Source of the DNA: a virus
Length of the DNA: 35,845 nt
Reading direction: 5' to 3' (one strand)
IMG/VR virus record: IMGVR_UViG_3300026947_000028
Location: 1-35,845 of that record
Of this stretch, positions 30,479 through 35,845 are shown in pieces; the first letter of the stretch is position 1, and each line of letters begins with the position of its first letter. Made by a program: the position numbers and the translations under genes. Under the pieces are notes generated by a model. That model saw nothing but the letters and a program-made list of their open reading frames with translations, was not told the DNA's origin and ran no database searches.

Positions 30479-31093
30479 TTACGGCAAGGGGCAAAGCGTG
30501 GTCACATCCGGCTCCGGTCCAGGCAGCTCGGGTCGGCGATGCGGGCGGTTCGGCACGTCGGCCAGGTATTTAGACTTGGGCCGCAGGATCGCGGCGCGGT
30601 TCCGGGCGATGGCGGCGGCGGTTCCTATCTTCTTCACGACGTCTAATCCCAGCAGGGTATCCAGTTGGGATTGTAGGGCTCCCGCCGCTCCGACGAGCCG
30701 CCCAAACTCCACGCTGCCTTTGTCCGGCGTCTTATCCATTTGCTCGATTACTTTGCCGAGCTGGGTTCGCAGGATCGCGGCGCGGCCGGCCCGTTCCGTG
30801 CTCTCCGTTTCCCGTTCGCCTTCCATGCTTTGCTCTCTCAGCAAAAACGGCAGGGTCATCCCATGCCGCTCGGCTACTGACTTGGCGGCGGCCTGCTCTC
30901 GGAACTCTCTCCATTTGTCCTGGCTTCGGATCTTCCTTACCTGGGCTGCTGATCTATTCCCGAGTCTTGCCAGTGCTTCGGCATTCTCTACTCCCTCATA
31001 GATGAAGGCGCGGGCGATGGTGGGCCACGGATGCCACCGGCTTTCGGTCCGGGTGGGAATCGGCATCAATACGGAAAGGGTTTGAGTGCTCAT
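30479..31093 (-). CDS. Small-terminase-like DNA-binding protein candidate (204 aa)
   Basis: Residues 20-75 (WPTIARAFIYEGVENAEALARLGNRSAAQVRKIRSQDKWREFRE) look like the helix-turn-helix of small terminases, whose usual pattern is 'ar..Y..G.....ia..lg.s...v.kw...d.W...r'. The middle is helical (LRTQLGKVIEQMDKTPDKGSVEFGRLVG), suiting a ring oligomer. The last 60 residues are Pro/Arg-rich. TerS recognises the packaging site and feeds DNA to TerL. Here it lies 4.4 kb from terL, as the first gene of the late strand after the divergent control region. An HTH regulator is the alternative. Confidence 0.5.
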   Translation of the reverse strand: MSTQTLSVLMPIPTRTESRWHPWPTIARAFIYEGVENAEALARLGNRSAAQVRKIRSQDKWREFREQAAAKSVAERHGMTLPFLLREQSMEGERETESTERAGRAAILRTQLGKVIEQMDKTPDKGSVEFGRLVGAAGALQSQLDTLLGLDVVKKIGTAAAIARNRAAILRPKSKYLADVPNRPHRRPELPGPEPDVTTLCPLP

Positions 31094-31240
31094 TTGCTCA
31101 GACTGAGGAACGGTTATTATGGAAAGCCTAGCTTGTAGAAAGTTAAGGGCTCAGGGTTAGCTTATCGCTCGGCGGGTCTGGGCAATGGCTGGAATATGGG
31201 ACATAGGTGTAAACCCTTAGTTGCGACAAGGCGAAACCCG

Positions 31241-31292
31241 GACAAAAAATTTTGACTCTGGGATTGACAAGGCAAAAGATTTTTACCATACT
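31241..31292 (+). promoter_or_regulatory. Early promoter with two operator palindromes
   Basis: TTGACA (31264-31269) and CATACT (31287-31292) are 17 nt apart, a good plus-strand promoter for the ArdC-type operon. The spacer holds a palindrome copy (31271-31286: GGCAAAAGATTTTTAC, 10 of 12 half-site bases). A second copy, GACAAAAAATTTTGAC (31241-31256, 11 of 12), lies just upstream. The spacer copy is a 15/16 inverted match to the one at the next early promoter. Repression or activation by one protein is likely. Confidence 0.6.
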
Positions 31293-31301
31293 ACCAACGC
31301 A

Positions 31302-31339
31302 CGCGCAACCAGCGCGCCGCCGGTCCGGGCCGTTCCCGG
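31302..31339 (+). promoter_or_regulatory. Structured 5' leader of the first early operon
   Basis: CGCGC-AACCA-GCGCG (31302-31316) and CCGGG-CCGTT-CCCGG (31325-31339) form two hairpins just before the ATG at 31349. The second matches, with a swapped fifth base pair, a hairpin in the leader of the next early operon (32557-32571). No Shine-Dalgarno is present, so these may guide translation or RNA stability. Confidence 0.5.
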
Positions 31340-31348
31340 TTTAATCCT

Positions 31349-31786
31349 ATGAGACACCAAGCCACACTAGAGCAGAAAGCCGCCGCCGAAGCGCGCCGCG
31401 CCAAGATTAAAGAACTGTGCGCTCAGATCAGCGCACTACCCGCCGAGAAGCGAGCCGAAATCGGCTTGTCTCTCGGGATTCGCAACACCACCGGCCACGA
31501 ACTGAGCCCATATAATCAAATGCTGCTGCACTCCCAGCGCGCCAGCGTGTCAATCGTGGGAGGATTCCAGCAATGGCGCGAGGTAGGACGCCGGGTGATG
31601 AAAGGGGCGAAAGCCCTAGCAATCTGGGTGCCCACTGGCAAGGGCAAGGACTCCGCGCCGGACGATGAAGGTGAGCGCCAGAAATTCATTTGCGGGAATG
31701 TCTTTGATATTTCCGACACCGAGCCGCTGGACGGCACGGCCACCGCAACCCCGCTTTGCCTCACCGATTCCAACACCGCCGCCTAA
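31349..31786 (+). CDS. ArdC N-terminal-like (ssDNA-binding/antirestriction) protein
   Basis: The 145-aa product has LSPYNQMLLHSQRASVSIVGGFQQWREVGRRVMKGAKALAIWVP, followed by FICGNVFDISDTEPL. This is the ArdC N-terminal pattern (DUF1738 / LtrC-type: 'Y-x-x-N-x-x-L...G-F-x-x-W-x-x-x-G-R-x-V-x-K-G-x-K-x-I-x-I-x-x-P...V-F-D-x-x-D/Q-T'). In ArdC this domain binds single-stranded DNA and helps protect incoming DNA from restriction. Only the N-terminal domain is present; the metalloprotease part is missing, as in many short phage versions. It heads the early operon and would be among the first products. No good Shine-Dalgarno is seen; the leader is structured. Confidence 0.75.
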   Translation: MRHQATLEQKAAAEARRAKIKELCAQISALPAEKRAEIGLSLGIRNTTGHELSPYNQMLLHSQRASVSIVGGFQQWREVGRRVMKGAKALAIWVPTGKGKDSAPDDEGERQKFICGNVFDISDTEPLDGTATATPLCLTDSNTAA

Positions 31787-31787
31787 T

Positions 31788-31979
31788 ATGCCACTCTATC
31801 GCGTAAGCTGGGAAATTGATATGGACGCGCCGGACGCAGAGACGGCGGCGCGTAAGGCATTGGCCGTGCAGCGCAAGCTGGACAGCTTGGCGACGGTCTT
31901 TTACGTGCAGGAACACGACCCAAACAAGGAGCGGGAGCAAATAGACCTCACCGCACTGGATGAAGGGAGCGCGCCATGA
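31788..31979 (+). CDS. Small conserved-type phage protein (63 aa)
   Basis: The frame starts 1 nt after the preceding stop (TAATATG) and ends in ATGA with the next gene. The sequence MPLYRVSWEIDMDAPDAETAARKALAVQRKLDSLATVFYV resembles a common small family from phages and plasmids ('Y-x-V-x-W-E-I-D-x-D-A...A-A-x-x-A-L...S-x-A-T-V-F-x-V'). The family has no known function. The fold is likely beta-alpha-beta. A longer upstream in-frame start would overlap the ArdC-like gene and is rejected. Confidence 0.7.
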   Translation: MPLYRVSWEIDMDAPDAETAARKALAVQRKLDSLATVFYVQEHDPNKEREQIDLTALDEGSAP

Positions 31980-32176
31980 GTGACTTCACCCTCGAAACCC
32001 AGACAGACGCCCAGATCAGCGCCGAGCGCGAAAAGCAAGCCCAGGCCGCGAAGCTCGCAGAGCGCGCGGCCCGGGTGCTTTCCGGCACCGCTGGCGACCT
32101 CACCGCGGACCTTTTCAACGAAGGACAAACCCCGCTATTTAACCAAATCAGAAACACCAACACGCCAAAACGATGA
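31976..32176 (+). CDS. Small protein with clamp-binding-like motif (66 aa)
   Basis: A good Shine-Dalgarno (AAGGGAG) lies 6 nt before the ATG. The 66-aa product has an Ala/Glu/Arg-rich helix, then DLTADLFNEGQTPLFNQIR. QTPLF fits the QxxLF pattern used by bacterial proteins that bind the DNA polymerase beta sliding clamp. It could bind the clamp and modulate host replication, but such short motifs are weak evidence. Both ends are ATGA-coupled. Confidence 0.65.
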   Translation: MSDFTLETQTDAQISAEREKQAQAAKLAERAARVLSGTAGDLTADLFNEGQTPLFNQIRNTNTPKR

Positions 32177-32499
32177 ACACCCTTATCTTCAATCACAACG
32201 GAGGCACTGCCGAATTGCGCTTTGATGCCAAACCCAACCCACTCACCCTGCGCAGGCTCAAAGAATACGGCTGGCGCTGGGACTCCCACAAGCGCGCGTG
32301 GTTGCTCACCCATGCGCGGAGTTTTCAAATGGTAGGCTCGCAGCTCGTCCCCTTGGATGGCTGGCGTTCCGCAGTCGGCTACGCCTTGGGTGCGGCCAGC
32401 CTGCCCGTTGGAATGCTTGATGCCATGCTTGCCGACAGGAACGCGCACGCTGACGCCGCCGGCGTGCGGGGAATGGAGGAAGCCAACGGCATCAGCTAA
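32173..32499 (+). CDS. Hypothetical protein with G-W-R-W motif (108 aa)
   Basis: The 108-aa product starts at an ATGA overlap. Residues 24-48 read LRRLKEYGWRWDSHKRAWLLTHA, the 'G-[FW]-R-W-x(5,8)-W' pattern seen in small phage and plasmid proteins of unknown role. The C-terminal half is Ala/Gly-rich with a possible hydrophobic helix (GYALGAASLPVGMLDAMLA). It ends the first early operon; the next gene has its own promoter. Confidence 0.65.
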   Translation: MNTLIFNHNGGTAELRFDAKPNPLTLRRLKEYGWRWDSHKRAWLLTHARSFQMVGSQLVPLDGWRSAVGYALGAASLPVGMLDAMLADRNAHADAAGVRGMEEANGIS

Positions 32500-32505
32500 C
32501 ACAGA

Positions 32506-32544
32506 GTAAAAATCTTTTGACTCCAACACCGCCGCCGCTATGAT
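32506..32544 (+). promoter_or_regulatory. Second early promoter with operator palindrome
   Basis: GTAAAAATCTTTTGAC (32506-32521, 11 of 12 half-site bases) ends in TTGACT (32517-32522). After 16 nt TATGAT (32539-32544) follows, only one base off consensus. The -10 sits in the loop of GCCGCC-N8-GGCGGC (32531-32550). A protein on the palindrome would cover the -35 box. Confidence 0.6.
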
Positions 32545-32556
32545 GGCGGCACCGCT

Positions 32557-32571
32557 CCGGCGCGTTGCCGG
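32557..32571 (+). promoter_or_regulatory. Leader hairpin of the second early operon
   Basis: CCGGC-GCGTT-GCCGG forms a 5-bp stem with a 5-nt loop, followed by TTGAA. Against the hairpin at 31325-31339 the stem is CCGGS/SCCGG, with a compensating swap at the fifth pair, and the loop is NCGTT. The ATG follows 24 nt later. Confidence 0.5.
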
Positions 32572-32595
32572 TTGAAGCTCAAAACAAGCAATAAT

Positions 32596-33015
32596 ATGAA
32601 ACTGGACACTGAAACTCAGAAAGCATTCCAAGCCCTTAGCGGCTTCATTGGTCACTCTCAGATGACCGTTCTACGGCAGATGTGCACCAACTGGGAGGAA
32701 CGTTATTTTTTCCGGCTGAAAATGATCGCCGTGGCCCAAATGGTGGAGAAGATGCCAAAGACCTACGAGCAGGACGGTAAGGGAGAGGACGCGGTTATCA
32801 CGCTTCATTATTTCACCGCCGGATGCGACTGGTATATTACGGAACGCGACATCGGCTCGCCGGAAGATGCGCTTTCCCAGTGCTTCGGCCTTGCTGATTT
32901 GGGCTATGGCCCGGAGCTGGGATACATCAGCATTCCCGAGCTGCTGAGCGTCGGAGCCGAACTGGACCTGTATTTCAAGCCGCGCGCCATCAGGGAACTT
33001 AAATGCCATGCCTGA
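32596..33015 (+). CDS. DUF2958-like protein (139 aa)
   Basis: The start at 32596 (MKLDTETQ) follows the leader hairpin and an A-rich spacer; a longer in-frame start lies in the leader. The C-terminal half has AVITLHYFTAGCDWYITERDI, FGLADLGYGPELGYISIPELLSV and LDLYFKPRAIREL. This is the order of the DUF2958 family ('vv.Lf.p.g..tWyitEyd...a.G~vdLG~g.ElGy.sl.EL......i..d..f.p'). DUF2958 is frequent in plasmids and phages; no role is known. It overlaps the next gene by 8 nt. Confidence 0.7.
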   Translation: MKLDTETQKAFQALSGFIGHSQMTVLRQMCTNWEERYFFRLKMIAVAQMVEKMPKTYEQDGKGEDAVITLHYFTAGCDWYITERDIGSPEDALSQCFGLADLGYGPELGYISIPELLSVGAELDLYFKPRAIRELKCHA

Positions 33016-33214
33016 CAAACCCTCAGAGTTTTACACCCGCACCGACCCGCGCGAACGCCTTGGCTTTCGCGTGTGGCGGCTGCACACCGCCCGCAACATC
33101 ACCAAGAAGGCTTGGCTGGATGAGGCGATCCGCGAGAAATGCGAGCGCGAGGAAACGGAGTTCGGCCAGCCACCCGGCCCGCCGCCATATAAACCCACAG
33201 CGGAGGCTTTCTAA
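33008..33214 (+). CDS. Small hypothetical protein (68 aa)
   Basis: The 68-aa product is Arg/Glu/Pro-rich with a helical centre (VWRLHTARNITKKAWLDEAIREKCEREE) and a Pro-rich end. No motif is recognised. It overlaps the DUF2958 gene by 8 nt, and its TAA overlaps the helicase ATG (TAATG). A Shine-Dalgarno (GGAGG) for the helicase lies within its last codons. Confidence 0.6.
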   Translation: MPDKPSEFYTRTDPRERLGFRVWRLHTARNITKKAWLDEAIREKCEREETEFGQPPGPPPYKPTAEAF

Positions 33215-35007
33215 TGCTCGCTCCACAACTTGACGAACTGCCGGTCCCCACTGGTCTAAAGCTCATGCCGTTCCAAGCGGACGGCGTGCGCTTCATGCTG
33301 GAGCGGCAAAACACCCTGCTGGGCGATGAGATGGGACTTGGCAAAACTCCGCAGTCGATTGTTTTTCTGAACTCCGTTTACTGGGAGCGTGCGCTTATCG
33401 TGGTGCCTGCTTTCCTGCGCCTCAACTGGTTCAATGAACTTAAACGCTGGCTGGTCAAGGATGCGGACATTTTCATTGTCTGGGATGGAAAGACCCTGCC
33501 GCCGGAAACTTCCAGCAGAACCCTGTTTGAAGGCGGCGGACGTCCGCAAATCATCATCACCAGCTACGACCTGCTTTCCCAGCGCATTCCGCAGAAGGAT
33601 GCGAACGGCAAGCCCACCGACAAAAAACATTGGCCGCTCGCGCCGGCGGCAGCACTGATGGCCAGGACAAAGTATGACGTGCAGATTTGCGATGAAGCGC
33701 ACTATCTCAAAAACCGGAAAGCCTTCCGGACCCGGGCCACGCTCGCCATCAAATCGCAGCGGTTCATTGCCGCGACCGGCACCCCGATTTTAAACCGGCC
33801 TGTCGAGGTTTGGAATCTGGCGCACCGTTGCGACCCTACGACGTTCAATGACTGGTGGCAGTTCGTGAAACGCTACTGCGATGCCCATGATGGCGGATTC
33901 GGTTATGACGTGAGCGGCGCCAGCAACCTGGGCGAGCTGCAGCAGCGGCTCAAAAGCTCCATCCTGATCCGCCGGCTCAAGAAAGACGTGCTCACGGACC
34001 TTCCGGCCAAGACCCGGCAAATCATCGAACTGCCACCCACCGCGCAGATGCGGACCACTTTGAACCGAGAAAACATGCAGTGGGAAGTGCATGAGGAAAC
34101 GCTGGCCAAACTTGTAGAACGCCGGGACCGGGCCGCAATCCTGGAGGATGAGGACGAATACCGGGAAGCCGCGCGGCTGCTCAAAGCCGCCTATGCCGTG
34201 GCCTTTGAGGAAATGTCGCGGGTGCGCAAGGAAACGGCGCTGGCCAAGCTGCCGTTGTGCATCAACCACATTGAGGACGTGCTGGAGCAGGTGGACAAGC
34301 TCATTGTCTTTGCCCACCACAAGGACGTGATCCGCCAGCTTGCAGACGCATTCAAAGAATACGGGTGCATGATGTTCTTTGGCGACACGCCCCAGATGGA
34401 GCGTGCGGCCAACGTGCAACGCTTTCAGGAGGATCCGCGCTGCCGGGTGGCCATTGTGGGAATCAGCGCCGCCGTCGGCATCACCCTCACAGCCGCCAGC
34501 CATGAAGTGTTTGTCGAAAGTGACTGGGTGCCGGCCAATCTCTCGCAAGCCGAGGACCGGGCGCATCGCATCGGCCAAAAGAACTGCGTGCTGGTGCAGC
34601 ACTTGGTGCTGGAGGGAAGTCTGGACTCCAAGATGCTCAAGACCGTCATCAGCAAGCAGGAGGTGATTGACGACGCCCTAGACGTAAAGCCGGGCAGTGA
34701 GCAGCAGCACAAAGCCGTGCAGCGACGCAAGATCAATTACGCCGCCATTGGTGAAAAGCTCGACGTGCACCAGCGCGGAGCAATCCTGCTCGCCCTGCAA
34801 AAGCTCACGGCGATGGACGGCGACAAGGCCCAAGCCAAGAACGGCAAGGGATTCTCGAAATTCGATTCCAATATTGGCCACGAACTGGCCAAGATGCAGG
34901 AACTCACCGCAGGCCGGGCAGGATTTGGCCAGCACCTTGTCAGGCGCTACCGTGCGCAGCTTGACCCGATTTTAGTCCATGCGTGCGGAATATCAGAAAA
35001 CCCATGA
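33214..35007 (+). CDS. SNF2-family DNA helicase/translocase
   Basis: The 597-aa protein has all main SNF2 motifs. Walker A is GDEMGLGKT (37-45), then VVPAFLRLNWFNEL, DEAH (160-163) and ATGTP (187-191). Motif V lies at GISAAVGITLTAASHEVFVE and motif VI is QAEDRAHRIGQ (445-455). Family members use ATP to move along double-stranded DNA and displace or remodel bound proteins or branched DNA. The spacing between the two RecA lobes is compact, close to the SMARCAL1/HepA-like type. The last 130 residues are basic and helical. A clear Shine-Dalgarno (GGAGG) precedes the ATG. Likely role: phage replication, recombination or fork restart. Confidence 0.92.
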   Translation: MLAPQLDELPVPTGLKLMPFQADGVRFMLERQNTLLGDEMGLGKTPQSIVFLNSVYWERALIVVPAFLRLNWFNELKRWLVKDADIFIVWDGKTLPPETSSRTLFEGGGRPQIIITSYDLLSQRIPQKDANGKPTDKKHWPLAPAAALMARTKYDVQICDEAHYLKNRKAFRTRATLAIKSQRFIAATGTPILNRPVEVWNLAHRCDPTTFNDWWQFVKRYCDAHDGGFGYDVSGASNLGELQQRLKSSILIRRLKKDVLTDLPAKTRQIIELPPTAQMRTTLNRENMQWEVHEETLAKLVERRDRAAILEDEDEYREAARLLKAAYAVAFEEMSRVRKETALAKLPLCINHIEDVLEQVDKLIVFAHHKDVIRQLADAFKEYGCMMFFGDTPQMERAANVQRFQEDPRCRVAIVGISAAVGITLTAASHEVFVESDWVPANLSQAEDRAHRIGQKNCVLVQHLVLEGSLDSKMLKTVISKQEVIDDALDVKPGSEQQHKAVQRRKINYAAIGEKLDVHQRGAILLALQKLTAMDGDKAQAKNGKGFSKFDSNIGHELAKMQELTAGRAGFGQHLVRRYRAQLDPILVHACGISENP

Positions 35008-35845
35008 ACCCATCACCCACCGCACCCAAGACAGACGGACAGGCAGCACTTGAAGCCTATTGGAAGCATTCAAGTCCAGACATTGAAGCGGCGGCAGTCC
35101 TTGCCGCCGCCCAAGCCGCGATCCAGAACTGGAAGGAAAGGCATCGGATCACAGCACAGATGGTCAATCTTGCTGATGACAGAACCATTTTGGTTTATCT
35201 CAGTCAAGATCAGCCAAGGAGGATGGAGTGGTGCCAAGAATTGGCTGACCAGATCAACACCCTTCTCTTCGCAGAATCCCCAACCCCACAACCCGTGCGC
35301 GAGGAATGGGAGGAAATTAAGGGCTATGATCTTTTTCGCCTAAACACGCCACCGGGAAAATACACATGGTCCGCCCTTGGAAGCCAAGAATCATGCACAG
35401 GCGGATGGAGGCAAATGGCGTCAACCGATCCCTTTTGCGAAAACCGCACTTATCGCCGCAAACGCCCCGTCCAGCAAACCGTGGAGGAACTGCGGAAGGA
35501 GGTTGAGGGGTTGAGGGCACATTTGACTGCAACCGAGGCCAGGATGAAGGAGTTGGAAAACTCCCTTTCCATCCACCGCACCGAAGCCTTCAAGACCGAT
35601 GAGGCGCATGAGAAGTGCAAGGCCGACCTCACCGCCGCAAAAACCGAGATCGAACAAACCCACCGTGAATACGACGAAGTGAAGCGACTGCTGGATGTGG
35701 CGCATCAGGAGAATGACGACCTTCGTGAAAACCTCACCGCCGCAAAGGAGGAGATGGAGAAAGCTAAAAAAGGTCGAATGGATGATGTGGGAATTTACAA
35801 TGCTGAACTCACCCGCCTCCGCGCCGAGAATGCTTGGGTGGCGGT
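35004..35845 (+). CDS. Coiled-coil protein, C-terminus cut by window edge
   Basis: ATG 35004 overlaps the helicase stop (ATGA), and the frame stays open to the right edge (280 codons). Residues 1-90 are mixed, with a helical Ala-rich stretch. About 95-150 has a compact Trp/Tyr/Pro segment (GYDLFRLNTPPGKYTWSALGSQ). From about 155 onward a long coiled coil runs to the edge (VEELRKEVEGLRAHLTATEARM...), with repeated DLTAAK/NLTAAK phrases. No family is recognised. A structural or organising role in replication is possible. Confidence 0.75.
   Translation, partial: MNPSPTAPKTDGQAALEAYWKHSSPDIEAAAVLAAAQAAIQNWKERHRITAQMVNLADDRTILVYLSQDQPRRMEWCQELADQINTLLFAESPTPQPVREEWEEIKGYDLFRLNTPPGKYTWSALGSQESCTGGWRQMASTDPFCENRTYRRKRPVQQTVEELRKEVEGLRAHLTATEARMKELENSLSIHRTEAFKTDEAHEKCKADLTAAKTEIEQTHREYDEVKRLLDVAHQENDDLRENLTAAKEEMEKAKKGRMDDVGIYNAELTRLRAENAWVA

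Noticed and set aside
32531-32550. GCCGCC/GGCGGC hairpin as a terminator of the first early operon
   Set aside because: It has no U-run and contains the -10 box of the next promoter in its loop, so it is treated as part of the promoter region.
1-35845. CRISPR array, integrase and classical attachment sites
   Set aside because: No regularly spaced repeats and no recombinase motifs were seen; whether the phage is temperate cannot be decided from this window.

Overview
The window is a segment of a tailed double-stranded DNA phage or prophage. It has a high G+C content and almost no non-coding space outside one 1-kb gap. A long leftward (minus-strand) late region fills about 1-31,093: packaging, head, lysis and tail genes. 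A divergent control region at about 31,094-31,348 separates it from a rightward (plus-strand) early region running off the right edge. No tail-tube, sheath or tape-measure gene is visible. The order terminase - portal - scaffold - capsid - ... - beta-propeller-like tail protein - collar-domain protein - three large Gln/Gly/Pro-rich proteins fits a podovirus-like virion, although the left end is cut. Lipoprotein signals beside a holin-like gene point to a Gram-negative host. The host phylum cannot be read from the sequence.

Layout, read leftward: small-terminase-like gene (31,093); a 1-kb gap with a probable small RNA; HNH nuclease; a four-gene modification set (53-aa helical protein, TylF-type O-methyltransferase, a GT4 glycosyltransferase fused to a sulfotransferase, Dam-type adenine methyltransferase); large terminase carrying a 331-aa intein inside its P-loop; an Erv1/ALR-like thiol oxidase candidate; portal; a 128-aa protein overlapping the scaffold gene; scaffold; HNH-type gene; major capsid protein with a C-terminal Calx-beta domain; small head/neck genes with another HNH gene; an arabinofuranosidase-like concanavalin-fold protein; a lysis block (coiled-coil membrane protein, two-TM holin candidate, two lipoproteins, papain-like protease, lysozyme-like protein); Cys-rich tail proteins; a second sulfotransferase; and three large putative internal virion proteins.

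The rightward region holds an ArdC-N-like protein, several small proteins, a DUF2958 protein, a SNF2 helicase and a coiled-coil protein. Translation is tightly coupled: most junctions are ATGA, GTGA or TAATG overlaps.

Three themes stand out. (1) A 16-bp palindrome, GTCAAA-N4-TTTGAC, occurs about eight times, almost always on or beside a -35 box at the head of a transcription unit; it looks like the operator of a phage-wide regulon. (2) Two sulfotransferases, a glycosyltransferase and an O-methyltransferase suggest sulfated or methylated glycan chemistry. (3) An Erv1/ALR-like oxidase sits among structural proteins that are unusually rich in cysteine, suggesting disulfide-stabilised virions.
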